Assembly: GCA_045837725.1 (NCBI GenBank)
Contig: JBEWZL010000219.1
Span: 124,001 to 188,000 of the forward strand
Reading direction: 5' to 3'
Length of the DNA stretch: 64,000 nucleotides
Source: Vermamoeba vermiformis
Lineage: Eukaryota; Tubulinea; Echinamoebida
The notes under the pieces are model-generated. The model was not told where the DNA came from, ran no database searches, and worked only from the letters and a program-made list of their open reading frames with translations. The position numbers were made by a program, and so were the translations under genes. Below, one piece after another: positions 22,262 through 33,200 of the stretch. The first letter of the stretch is position 1; each line of letters begins with the position of its first letter.

Positions 22262-23355
22262 ATGCAAGAAACTGGTGGATTCAATTTTGATAACGTTAGA
22301 AGGTTCGTTATTCCCTGATTCTGCACTCAGGTGGATTTGACAAATAATTAATGTTTATTTGTTTTAGAAATACCTTTTTGGAGCAAAGCGGATATAAAGC
22401 TCCCAAAGCAACTAAGACGGGTACTACTATCGTTGGATTAATTTACAAGGTATTTAGGGCGGTGCTAAAATTAAAGAAAAAATTTTCAAATTATTTGTCA
22501 ATTAGGATGGCATTGTCTTAGGAGCTGATACTCGAGCGACAGAAGGATCGATTGTAGCAGATAAAAAATGCGAGAAGATTCACTATATTGCACCTAATAT
22601 TTGGTGTTGCGGTGCTGGTACTGCTGCGGATACAGAGAACGTGACTGGTACGTATGAAGAATGATGCGAGTTATATACTATCGAGCCTATAATCGCGTTA
22701 GAGCTGCAAATAGACCTGCCACACCGAGTCTTATTAACCATCTCTCCCTATTCTAGCGCTGATCAGCTCGCAGTTAGCGCTGCACAGACTGGCAGTGGGC
22801 CGTCAATCGCGCGTGGACACAGCGATGACCATGTTGAAGCAGATGTTGTTCAAGTATCAGGGTCACATCAGTGCCGCACTCATTCTCGGCGGTGTAGACC
22901 ACACAGGCCCCTCGCTGTACACCATCTATCCGCACGGCAGTGTCGACTCCTTGCCCTACGTCACCATGGGCTCGGGCTCACTCGCTGCCATGGCCGTGTT
23001 CGAGGCCGAGTTCAGACCCGACTTGGAGCTCGAGGACGCCAAGCAGCTGGTGTGTCGCGCAGTGGAAGCAGGTATCTACAACGACTTGGGCTCCGGTGGC
23101 AATGTGGACTTGGTGGTGATCACGCGTCAGGGCACGGAACAATTCAAGCCGTTCAAAGCGGACAACTCGCGCTTGTATCGTGCGGGCAATTACTCGTTCA
23201 AGCCTGGCACCACACGTATGTAACGCGTGCTCTAAGCTGTGCGATGTGTATGCGTACTAATGCACTTGTTTGATGTAGCGGTGTTGAAGACAGAAATTGT
23301 GTCGATTGACAAATTAGTGGTCACATCCACTCAAGTGACACCCATGGAGATTTAG
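22262..23355 (+). CDS. PSMB7: 20S proteasome subunit beta type-7 (beta2, trypsin-like)
   Basis: Five exons (22262-22302, 22368-22449, 22506-22647, 22757-23215, 23279-23355) give 266 residues. The precursor has a 32-residue propeptide ([20 protein letters not shown] onward) ending KATKTG, followed by the catalytic threonine in [20 protein letters not shown]. The Asp17 and Lys33 equivalents lie in GADTRATEG and [11 protein letters not shown]. The mid part [17 protein letters not shown] and the C-terminal [17 protein letters not shown] arm are typical of beta2, the arm that embraces neighbouring beta3. It forms the trypsin-like site in the central rings of the proteasome. The length and spacing are normal, and all active-site residues are present. 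Confidence 0.97.
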
Positions 23356-23588
23356 AGAAGCTCTATGCCCAACAACAACCCTTGTATTTACTGTATTAAA
23401 GTAATCACCAACCCCCTCTCGCAGCGTACAATCTTGTTGGACCTCGTTCACTGAAAATCAGGGCCGATTTGTCAAATCAACATTATGCTCAGTCGGTTAG
23501 TTTCATACATGCTGCGTCAAGTGAACACCACAACCACAAATTTATTTACCACAATACTACTGGTGTATGTATCTTCACACAGATATAT

Positions 23589-24393
23589 ATGCAGATTAAT
23601 TTAGAGCCCATTACCGTGCATGACCGCACATTCCTCGTGGTGCGGGACGATCTCGTTCTCGGGGGCTCTAAAAGTCGTGCTCTGCAGCCACTAATACGCA
23701 ATCATCCTGATATTACCGAATATGTATATGCAGGACCTACTACTGGTCACGCTCAAATCGCATTAGCGTTGAACTGCGCGCAACAAGGCAAACGAGCGCG
23801 CATCTTTTGCGTCGGTCCTTTAACACCGATCCAGACCTTCATTCGCGCGCAGCCAGGTGTGACAGTCGTCCACCGCGAATATGCGTCGCTTAAAAAGGTG
23901 CAGCGCATGGCTGAGGAATATTGTCAGAAGCAAGATCAGTCTGTCTTTCTAGTGCCCTTCGGATTTGACTTCCCCGAGTTCCGACAATTGTTAGAAGGTA
24001 ATTATCTAGTGTTAATAATTGGGTACCTGGTGATAACCTCGATTGATAGAGAACATTCAACAGAACATGCCACTAGCACTGCGGATCAGTCCACCGAAGC
24101 GTGTCTGGGTAGTAGCGGGCTCAGGCACATTACTAAGCATATTATACAGAGTATTTCCGACTTCTCAATTTGGTGTAGTGCAAGTCGGCAAAAAGATTTG
24201 GCCTGATCAGCTCGAACTAGATCGCACTCAATTATACGTCGCCGAAGAGAAGTTTTTCGAAGTGAGCAAACAACCACCACCGTACCCCAGTGTTGCAACA
24301 TATGACGCAAAAGTTTGGCAGTTTGTTCTGCAGCACGGCGAGAACGGAGACCTAGTGTGGAATGTCGCAGCTGATTTGCCGGGCCACGGTTAG
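23589..24393 (+). CDS. PLP fold-type II enzyme-like protein (ACC deaminase / D-cysteine desulfhydrase family-like)
   Basis: Two exons (23589-23997, 24050-24393) give 250 residues, shorter than the usual 320-340 of the family. The segment RDDLVLGGSKSRALQPLI resembles the region around the PLP-binding lysine in D-cysteine desulfhydrase and ACC deaminase (ED..GGNK.RK). It is followed by AGPTTGHAQIALALNCAQQG, like the Ser/Asn loop that follows that lysine, and by VWVVAGSGTLLSILYRVFP, like the Gly-rich phosphate loop. This supports a PLP-dependent lyase fold, but the reaction is unknown. The frame stays open upstream to 23469, so a longer N-terminus or another exon is possible. An AATAAA lies at 24526. 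Confidence in the fold is moderate and in any activity low. Confidence 0.6.
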
Positions 24394-24525
24394 CACTGCA
24401 CTGGCATTATGCTGGTGGACGATGTTGTGGTGCACTTGGACCATTTGGAACGCGAACCATTGTGAGAGAGACGTAATGACAGAAGAAGCGCAGTCAGCTT
24501 TACTTTACCATGAGTTTCATTAATT

Positions 24526-24531
24526 AATAAA
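24526..24531 (+). promoter_or_regulatory. AATAAA polyadenylation signal of the PLP-like gene
   Basis: AATAAA lies 133 bp after the stop codon. Confidence 0.5.
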
Positions 24532-24928
24532 ACGAAGTGTAACGGGACACTTTCAAAGGTGCAGTTTATATATATATATTTGGCACGCTACTCCATCTGC
24601 GAGTCTCACTATTACAATACGTGTAGATTGTTTCTGGTTTGCCACAGCAGCGCCTGGAGGCCGCAAAATAGGAACGAAAGCTTGGTATACAGGATGCACA
24701 CCAAATCTTTGTTTGGATTCCCAGAACTACTTCTACCAGGATAGAGGAGCCCCATGCTGGCAGCGTGTAGCTGAGAGGCGCAGTTGCAACACAAAAGCGT
24801 TGTTGATGCTGTTTTTCCCGTTCCGAGATTTTTTCCCGATGTTATCACAGAACTTCTGTTAGGACGCCAGCCTGCCGCACCTCCACCACACATCTATCTA
24901 TGGTTGCTTCGATCCATCCCTGAGGAAG

Positions 24929-25580
24929 TGGCGGACGTCCCGTCCGGCAAAAATTGGACGTCCGCCACGGACATTGCGTCCGCCGACCATACATCATATA
25001 GTATGAAGATTTTAACAAGATTTCTATATGCCATGGATATGATTAAGCATATCCCTTCATTATAACAAGGTCTGCCACCATACTGGACAAAGTTACAACA
25101 TAAAAAAGTATAGATGATTCAAAAAAATTTTCATAGCTAGGTGACTATGTATTGTAGCCAAAGTTCAGGGTTGCATAAAATACGTATAGTTGTGTTGTAC
25201 CAAACATGTGCTGGTGGGTGGGTTCATACTTAATGCTGAAAATTTACAAATTGCTGCCACTACAATATCTTTGATGATTACTTATATTTTCTTGTTAGAA
25301 AGTGATAGATCTAGGTGTTTCCAAAGTTTCAATGGCATTGCAGCATATAGAACAAAGTTCTAGTACTTAAGTTCTTTGCAGAACATTGCCATTTTCAGCC
25401 TCTGGCGTTTAGCCCAAAGCCTCCTGATGCCAATAGTAGTGCTTCTTGGGTCCACTAATGCTAATGGCAAAGTTTGGTATAAGTTGGTAAATTACTAACA
25501 TCAGCGGATGCAGCGTGACCTTGGACGGACGCAATGTCCACGGACGGACGAAAAATTTTTGGTGGACGGGACGTCCGCCA
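24929..25580. mobile_element. Non-autonomous DNA transposon (MITE-like) with about 56-bp terminal inverted repeats
   Basis: The left end starts TGGCGGACGTCCCGTCC and runs to about 24984. The right end, read on the minus strand from 25580, starts with the identical 17 bases and continues with a matching run that includes GGACATTGCGTCCG at the same distance. The two ends agree over roughly 56 bp with some substitutions and a small indel. The 652-bp body has no transposase frame, so it would need a partner to move. I could not see a convincing target-site duplication: the flanks are GAGGAAG on the left and GTGGATA on the right. The superfamily is undetermined. Confidence 0.75.
25375..25470. repeat. 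Dispersed repeat unit, copy 1 (inside the MITE)
   Basis: This stretch contains GTTCTTTGCAGAACATTGCC, then TCAGCCTCTGGCG and CCCAAAGCCTCCTGATG. Related pieces recur at about 25960-26035 and 26148-26240. Confidence 0.6.
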
Positions 25581-25959
25581 GTGGATAGCTATGTGACACA
25601 TTAAAGCCTATTTTCGTGTAGCATAACTTTTAGTTGTATTCCTCACGCACTGATTGTTGATGATTACCAACATCTGTATACAGTCCCAGGTTCAATTCCT
25701 GCAATCTGCCATTTATATATTTTTCGGGTGTCAGTTATTAGTGGTTTGTATCAGCCAATGGTGCAGTAATATGTTACTAATGCCTCATATGTACAGACGC
25801 ACCAGTTGGTGACTTGTACCATACCTACATACCCGGCCACAAAGGGTTGGCTGGCCACGCTGGCCAACTTGGCCTGGCCATCCTCCTTTGTATCGTGCAG
25901 TGCTGTGAATCCAAACTTGGGGGTTTGCAGCACAAAGAACAAAGTTCTGGTGCTTCATT

Positions 25960-26035
25960 TCTTTGTAGAACATTACATTATTTTTTCCGTCTCCAGTGCT
26001 TAACCCAAAGCTGCTTGGTGCCAAAAGTGCTTCTT
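25960..26035. repeat. Dispersed repeat unit, copy 2 (diverged)
   Basis: This copy reads TTCTTTGTAGAACATTACAT, then GTCTCCAGTGCTTAACCCAA and GTGCTTCTTG. It parallels copy 1 with substitutions. Confidence 0.5.
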
Positions 26036-26147
26036 GTTCATGCAGTAATCCATGGACGCATCATTCAGGGGTGGCTGCATCCTCTGACGCTAGTAATTGA
26101 CCAACTTTACCAAACGTTGCCTGTAGCCCCAACGGACCCAGCTGAGG

Positions 26148-26340
26148 TTCTTTGCAGAACAATGCAATTTCAGCCTCCAGTGCGCCCAAAGCCTCCTGAT
26201 GGCAATAGCAATAAGTTGGTCAATTAATTCTTCAGCGGATGACCACACCACCCCTGACGGACACAGGACAGTCTCTGTATGGTGGCGGACGTCATTTTTG
26301 CCAGACAGGACGCCTGCTGCTTACAGGATGTCCTCTTTGT
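26148..26340. repeat. Dispersed repeat unit, copy 3, followed by a MITE-end fragment
   Basis: TTCTTTGCAGAACAATGCAA, CAGCCTCCAGTGCGCCCAAA and TTCAGCGGATG match the right half of the MITE body. The fragment TGGCGGACGTC at about 26283 repeats the first 11 bases of the terminal repeat, so this looks like a second, decayed copy. Confidence 0.5.
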
Positions 26341-26619
26341 ACTGTATGGCGGCACAATGTTTTTGAGACAGGATTCTGATTCAGAATAGATTGGGCGACA
26401 TCCCCTATCCTCTGATTGGGCAACCCTTTGTGAGGTTACTCATGCTGTGGCCAGTTCCCTGGTACAACAGGACAAATTATAGTCCCACCGACTGGCCCCT
26501 CACGTTCAGTCAGGGCCTGCAGTTCCTAGTTGTACTGATGTAAGGGCAGCCAATAACATTTCATGCTGAGAGGACAAAGTTACTCAGAAAATCTTGTCAG
26601 TAGTAATATTGTTGATTTA

Positions 26620-29600
26620 TTAGGTTTTCTTAAATTTCAGAATATCCAACAACTGGAAAATGATACTGCGGTAGCTGTCCAGTACTGGTTCACAAGCATC
26701 CTGTACATATCGTTTGTGATTGTCATTGACCAGATCAGGTATGTCTACAACAGGATTTTGAAGGTCTGATACTGCTGTTATGGAAAGAGTGGAGAGGTGG
26801 TGCTTAGTTGATTCTAATAGGGCAGGCAAGTCGCGTGTCAATTGAGTCTCAACAAGTGCGGAAAGTGTCTTCAAGTCGTCCTTAGTCTCCGTGTACTGTC
26901 CACGTGTTAGTTCATTCAGCCTGCACATTTGTTGGTACTTACAGCAGTCTTGAGTTCATCTGAGCCCTTCTTCAGTCGCGCAGGGTACGTGTGATTGAGC
27001 AGTGCGAAGCTCATGCGCGCCGACTGCAACACGAGAGCGAGATATTTGTTCACCAGTCTCAGCCACACGGAGAACTTGCTCAATTCTTTTTCACCTTGCT
27101 TGATCAGTTCCCACGCATCTGATCAATGAACGCAGTTAGAGACACACGGATATTGACGCCCTTGCAGCAATAGCACATACCGTGGAGCAGAGTCTTGAGT
27201 GCGGTGAGTGCGCTCTTGACCTTGCCAATCAGTGTCTTGCAGTCCACGCCCTCGCCGCCAGTGCTCAGTGCAGCAGTGAACTGATTCAACAACAAATACA
27301 GGTCAAAATTGGCCAGCAATGTGCTCCAAATCAGCTTGTCTTGGGCTGCAAACTCTGCCGTGCCAAGTGTGTATTCTGTCAGGCCGCGCAGTGGGTGTGT
27401 GGCAGCTGTCACTGGTGCGTGCTCGCTGTTGACAGGTGTCACGGCGTGCAAGACAGTGTCAGCGGGGATCAGCTGCGCATCAATCAGGGCACGGTGCAGA
27501 GTGGCGAGTGCAGTGCCGAGTGACTGCACGTGCGACTCATCTAACACGGCGCTCTCATTGCTCGGTGTGGCTTGACGTGCACCGCGAGTGGGAGCTTTGG
27601 CATTGGCAGGGGGTGGTGCGAGTGACTTGATGATGGCTCTGTTGGCGAGGTAGAAGTGCAGCAGCACACGCAAGTACTGGGCTTGCACGTACACGCGCCA
27701 GTCATCGGCGGCATTGCGCACTGTGAGCACGGGGTTCGTGGGGTCTACAGTGCGGTGCACATCGAGGTCCCACTCGAACAGCACTGTCATGTCGTAGTTG
27801 CAGGTGAGGGCGCGAATGTCTGCAAGTTGGTGGGGCAGATCTTTGCAGATGAGTGTCTCGCAGTCAGCAAAGAAGTGCAAACATTCGGAGAGCGAGTTGC
27901 AGCTCTTGACGTAGCTGACCATGAGCTGCGCTTGTTGTGCCTTGACGAGTTGAATGGAATGACTCAAGCGGCGCTCAAAGGCGATCAGTTCCCCAATCTT
28001 GGCGTAGGTGCCGTTCTTGTAGGCCTCCAACACGTACTCCGGAGTCTGATGTGCGTCAGTGCTGCGTCGAGTGGCTGGTAAGTACTCACCGTTTTCTTGT
28101 TGTCGTCGTGAAAGGCGATGATCTTGGCGATCACGTGCTCCGCTTCGTTGTAGGCAGCAAAGTCCATCAATCGATCGAACACGAGATGTGACAGCGTGTC
28201 GTATTGCATGTGCTTGATCTCGAGCTCTTTGAACAGCGTGAATGCAGCAGGCAGTGCCCCGAGTGCTGCGTACAACATGACAGCGAGGTATTTGAACTCA
28301 AAGTTGTGCGGACTGACTGCCAGTGCGCGCTTCAATATCGTCAGCGAGGTGCGCAGTGTGTTGGTGTCATCGCGATGGGAGCCTGCGAGTGCCACCAGCC
28401 AGGCCAGGTACGTGGCTGCGTCGTCACCAGGATGACGCTCTGAGGGCGCTACTTTGATGGGCAACTTGACGGCCTGTTGCCACACCTCGTAGAGTGCAGT
28501 GGGCGAGTAGATGAGCTGTTGCGGACTGTGTTGCGCGCTGTTGAACTGAGCGACGAGTTCCAGCGCGACGAGATTGAGTTGACGTGTCAGCCAGTCAATG
28601 TGACTCGGCAGCGCACTCGTGTCCTCAGCACTCACGCCACTCAGACCTGATTTCACCTCGCTGCAGTACGCCCGACACTGGTCCAGACACCGTGTCACGT
28701 GCTCGGTGTCGATCAGGGCAGCGAGATACATGCGGAGATCACGCCAGCACGAGGGTCGGTGTGAGAATCGTTTGAAGTATTCGGTGACGAGTGCACTGAG
28801 CACGGCCTGTTGAGTGGTGGCAGTGAACTGTGTCAGCACACGTGACTCGAGCTCGAGGTGTGCGAGATACGGCGCACGACTGAGTGAAGGGCATGAGATG
28901 AGGTGCGATAATAAGCAGTGACTTACTAGTGGCTGTGCTTAGCTTGCAGTGCTGCGAGCCAGTCACGTGCTTGTGTCAACAGCGGGTCATTGACATCTTT
29001 GACACGTGTCATCAGTGCATCCAAGTAGCCCGTGTAGTACTGCCACTCATCGGCACTATATTTCACCAGTCAGAGCGTAACAGATATAGTACCTTGGAGT
29101 GGTCTCACCTGTGCGTGTCAATCAGCTGTTGGTAGATCTGCATCGCCTCTTCGTGCTGGTGCAGTTTGATGTGCGCATGAGCCAGGGCCAGGTCTCGTTC
29201 GTGTGCGAGGGGCATCAACTTGGCAGCGTGTTCACCGCGCACTGTGCCGATCACTTCGCTGTGCTTGTGTTGTTGTCGCAATAGCTGCAAATATAGCTCC
29301 ATATCTGCAAACGAATCAACTGGTCAGCGAGGGTCTCGATTGCCCACGGAGTTCAGCACTCACCCTGCGCAGTGGCCTTGTCCTTCTTCATCTGACCCTC
29401 AATGAAGCGCTGCACAATCTCGAGCTGTGTGTTGGCACCCTCGCTCTGAATGGACAGCGCGAGAGCGACGAGCGACCAGAACATGTAGCGCTCTTCTTTG
29501 AACACTTGGAACAGCTTGGAGGCGTGGGTGCGCTGTTGCGTGAGGTCGTTGGTGCGAATGTAGGCACCGAAGAGCTGTTGACCAATGTGCTTCTGATTGG

Positions 29601-30095
29601 CCAGATCTGTCTTGCCGCGCATGGGGTGGTTCCAAGCGAGGGTGAAGAATTCTTGAATTTTGTCTGGACGACGCGTGATGCGATAAGTGAGCAGTACATT
29701 GTGCATAATGAAACCACCCTCTTCTTTGCTGCTGAGTAAATCAATGGGTGTTTGCTTCTTGGGATCCAGCAGACGTGCAGTCACCTCATCTGCAATTTTA
29801 ACAGCTTCTTCAACGTGCAACTGTTGTGCTGACACTACTGCTTGAGCGCTCTATAGTCGTAGGGTGTTACGGAAAGAAACGTTGTAGTGGAATGAACAAG
29901 ATTAATTATAATAGAAAATTTTTAATAATAATGCCAAATGCACGAAAAAATTATTTGTCTAATTACCTTTACAAGGTCAGAGTTTGGAAATTCCTTTTGT
30001 AGATCTGCCATGGATTTGTTGATCTTTTTCCAGGCCGGATTCACCTCTTGCGAGGCTTCAAAAATAGAGCGCAGTTTGTTTCTAATACGTTCCAT
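26620..30095 (-). CDS. NAA25: NAA25, auxiliary subunit of NatB N-terminal acetyltransferase
   Basis: Eight exons (29967-30095, 29364-29850, 29109-29304, 28927-29055, 28090-28879, 27181-28045, 26943-27118, 26620-26895) give about 1,015 residues. The start MERIRNKLRSIFEASQEVN matches the NAA25/Mdm20 N-terminus. The chain is a TPR-like alpha solenoid: FKEERYMFWSLVALALSIQS, EWQYYTGYLDALMTRVKDVN, then APYLAHLELESRVLTQFT and the family signature around SHRPSCWRDLRMYLAALI. A later block, SPHNFEFKYLAVMLYAALGA, is also typical. With the catalytic subunit NAA20 it acetylates Met-Asp, Met-Glu, Met-Asn and Met-Gln starts at the ribosome. The last intron is 47 nt (26896-26942) with a CTAAC branch site; a nearer AG inside it would break the frame. 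The gene is divergent from DNA-PKcs. Confidence 0.9.
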
Positions 30096-30222
30096 TGATT
30101 TACACCACCACCCCTTTGTTGGATCTCGTGAAAAAATGACAAACAAAAAAGAGCACAGCTGCGCGCCATTTTTTGAATTAAAGCAACGCAGCAACACCAC
30201 CGAGGTATGATGCAGTAATATT
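30096..30222. promoter_or_regulatory. Divergent promoter region NAA25 / DNA-PKcs
   Basis: This 127-bp spacer lies between two start codons pointing away from each other. On the plus strand, an ATGATGCAGTAA just upstream of the DNA-PKcs start would make a three- or two-codon upstream reading frame. Confidence 0.5.
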
Positions 30223-33200
30223 ATGCAAGCAGTAGAGAGCTATTTAGACGAGCTCGTGTGGATTGCAGAAAATCCCACGAATACGACAGCAGCAACGGAT
30301 GCAGTCACAGTGGTGCTTGATCTCAAAAATGTAGTATTTAATGAAATATTAGAGCAGGATTTTGGTAAGAAATTGTAGAGATCGCGAATTGTAACAATTG
30401 TAATAATAATTTCTTCAAAATGCTCCTTTGCTAATCTGTTTCAACTTAGCGCTATGTAGTGCGATGCTCTTAAATTCAGACAAAAGCATATTGAATTTCT
30501 TACAACGGACTGCAACACCAAAACACAAAGATCTAGCTCGCGCTCGAGAGCACATGTTTGACTTCCTCGGCGAGTACGTCAAGCTGCTCGGTCAATCAGT
30601 GCAGGAATACGCACTTGCCATCAAGGTATATACATAGGTCCCTATTGTCAGTGCCTTATGTGTCACTTCAATTACAGGAAACTTGTCTGGGGGCCTTTCG
30701 TCGCGAGTTGTCCAATCGCGCTAAAGTCGCTACATTTGCTCCCATATTGAACATGATTGAACTGCGCATGCAATCTCTCGATGCAGAGAAGCTGGGTGTG
30801 CGCGAGATGGCGGAAATATACCTTAAAGATTTCACGTGCGGCAAATCCTCGCAAACAGTCAAGTCCTGGACCCTGCAAATGTTGGGCAGTTTCGCGGAAT
30901 ATTTCCCCGAGCACATGTTTGACAAGTCCAAGCAGCTGCTGACCCTGTTCTCAGACTCGCTGCTGAAACAATTCAAATCGAAGAAGCCAGACTTTCAATT
31001 GATTGCCGGCAGTGTCAAAGGTCTCACCTCGCTGCTCGTGCACTTTAGCGGCGATTTCTTGGCAGATCAGAAGACAGTGGAGTCAATCTACAAGTACATC
31101 TGTTTGGGCTGTTTGAATCCACCTCCTGGCCTCAAGACTTACGACATACCCAAAGGTACTGTTGCAGTAGTTTGATATTATACTTGCGATACTCAATGTG
31201 ACATTGCAATGCAGCGGCTCTGAGTCTCGTCGCCAAGCACGCGCGCCTATTCAAAGAGTACTTGACCGAACAGAGCGAGAAGATCTACAAGTACATCACC
31301 GTGTTCTGCACGCACAAGAATCGTGCCGTGCGCAAACACGCCTTTCCCGCGCTAGATGCATTTCTGACGCAGGTGTCGCACGAGATCATTTCTGATGCGC
31401 GCAGTGCTGAGAGCAATCGCGAGACATTCAAAGTAAGTGCTGACACAGTGTCCATTTGATTACGTGACTCACACGCCTGGCAGTTCTTCATGCGCGAGTT
31501 CTGGAATGGTCTGGACAGTCGCACGAGTGGCATGTACGACATATCGATGTGTATTCGCGGCTTTGGTCTGTTTGCCAAGGCCACCAAGCGCTTCTTGGGC
31601 GTGCAAGAGGTGAAGAAGATGGCGCAGAAGATGATCTCGTTTCAACACCGCTACTTCTCGCAGTACGTATTCGACAGACTGCTGGTGTATATAGGGTGCT
31701 AATTGTGTCATGTCAGGGCATCAATATTGCAAGTAGAAGACACCATTTCACATTTGCCGAGCTTCATCGCCTCATTTGCGAATATTCTGCTCGAGCTGAA
31801 TGAAGTCGATGACACCTACGTCGATCACCTCGAGAATGTGATTGGCACTTTCTTCTTGGTCTATCCGCAGCTCTACGATGTCAAGCGCTGGTCCTATTAC
31901 ATGGCCATCTCTCGCTTGTTCGTCGCGCTCTACTCCAAGGGCTCAGCACTGCAGAATCTCTTGTCGCGCATTGTATTTCAGGGCCTGACATTGACCTGCT
32001 CCAAACCGATCGTGAAACAATCACCTGAGAGCTCTTCGGCCACTCAACCTGCGGAATATTACACGGAGTATCAAGATTTGTGGAGAAATTTGTTGAATCC
32101 ACGCATCTCTGATGACTTGGAATTCAGTGAACATCAGCGCAAAGATTTGTGCAAGATCATCTACAACGAGTTCATGCAGTCCATCATTCGCATGCTGCAG
32201 AAGCTCGTGTTGCAGTACAATGTAGTGAAGGAGAGTGCTCAAGGGGAAGAGAAGGCTGATGACAAAGACAAAGAAGCAGAGCTGCTAGCGACATCGGAGG
32301 TCAATCCGAATCTGTTGAAGCCAGTGGTGCCCAAGGACTTTGAGTTGTTTTTGAATCTCGTCAACTTCTGCAAGATGATACTGCCCCAATTGCACCAAGA
32401 TCTGTTCGAGAAGTGGATATACATCTTTGCCAAGGAGATTATCATCAAGTCCAATCAGTTCCCACTCGTTTCGGGATTTTACAAGCTGTTGGGTGTCACA
32501 CTCAAAGTGTCGGATCAGCTCAAGTATTTTGACCAGATGGATGAAGCAGTGCCTGAGATCGATGCCATGACCGACATTGACGATGAACCAGCTAGCAAAG
32601 CAACTAATATGGACCTGCAGACCAAGCGCGTGTGCTACACACTCATCTCCAAGTTCATTCAAGAGGTCGAGACACGCATGAAGCAGTACAAAGACGAGCT
32701 CTTGGCTTCGTGCTTGAGTCTCGTGCTCAGTGTGCCTAAAGCGTTCGTGACCATCGCTGACAAAGTGGCGAGTCTGCAGTTGTGTCTCAAGCTCGGTGAG
32801 TCGTACTGGCCCCTCGCTTGTGTGGCTCTCGATGCCCTGGAGCAGTGGACCAAGGCCCTCGCTGCACAGCTCAAGCCACATCTCTCGCGCATATTGCCGA
32901 GCTTCAACAGCTATCTCAAAGCCACAGCCAGCAATGCGACTTATGTGCAAGTGCAGCCTGGCCAACAGAGTGCCCTGCAGCGCATTGAAGGTGTGAGCGC
33001 ACTCACCGCCGATGGTGAAGACGACAAGAAGCTCAAGTCGGAGATACAACTGCGCATGTTGCGCTTGTTGGCTCAGCTCGGTGGTGACAATGTCAATCTG
33101 ATTCAAGATGTGGATCTCGCGACATCGAGCAGCGAGACATCGATTGCGTGGGACACTGTGAAGCGAGTCAAGTTTGTCGTGCCCTTTCAAGACGTCAAGC

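Larger units (their letters stand above)
24394..26619. other. Repeat-rich intergenic region without a supported gene
   Basis: This is by far the longest non-coding stretch of the window, 2.2 kb between the PLP-like gene and the 3' end of NAA25. Open frames here are short and show no family match. It contains the transposon at 24929-25580, related repeat pieces up to about 26340, and a tRNA B-box-like motif at 25689. Confidence 0.7.

Noticed and set aside
25689-25699. A tRNA gene at the B-box-like motif
   Set aside because: The T stem and acceptor stem do not pair and no plausible anticodon arm is present.
26897-26942. A 22-nt intron at the NAA25 3' end using the first AG after GTAAGT
   Set aside because: It would be too short and shifts the frame into a stop; the next AG at 26896 gives a 47-nt intron with a CTAAC branch site and the right frame.
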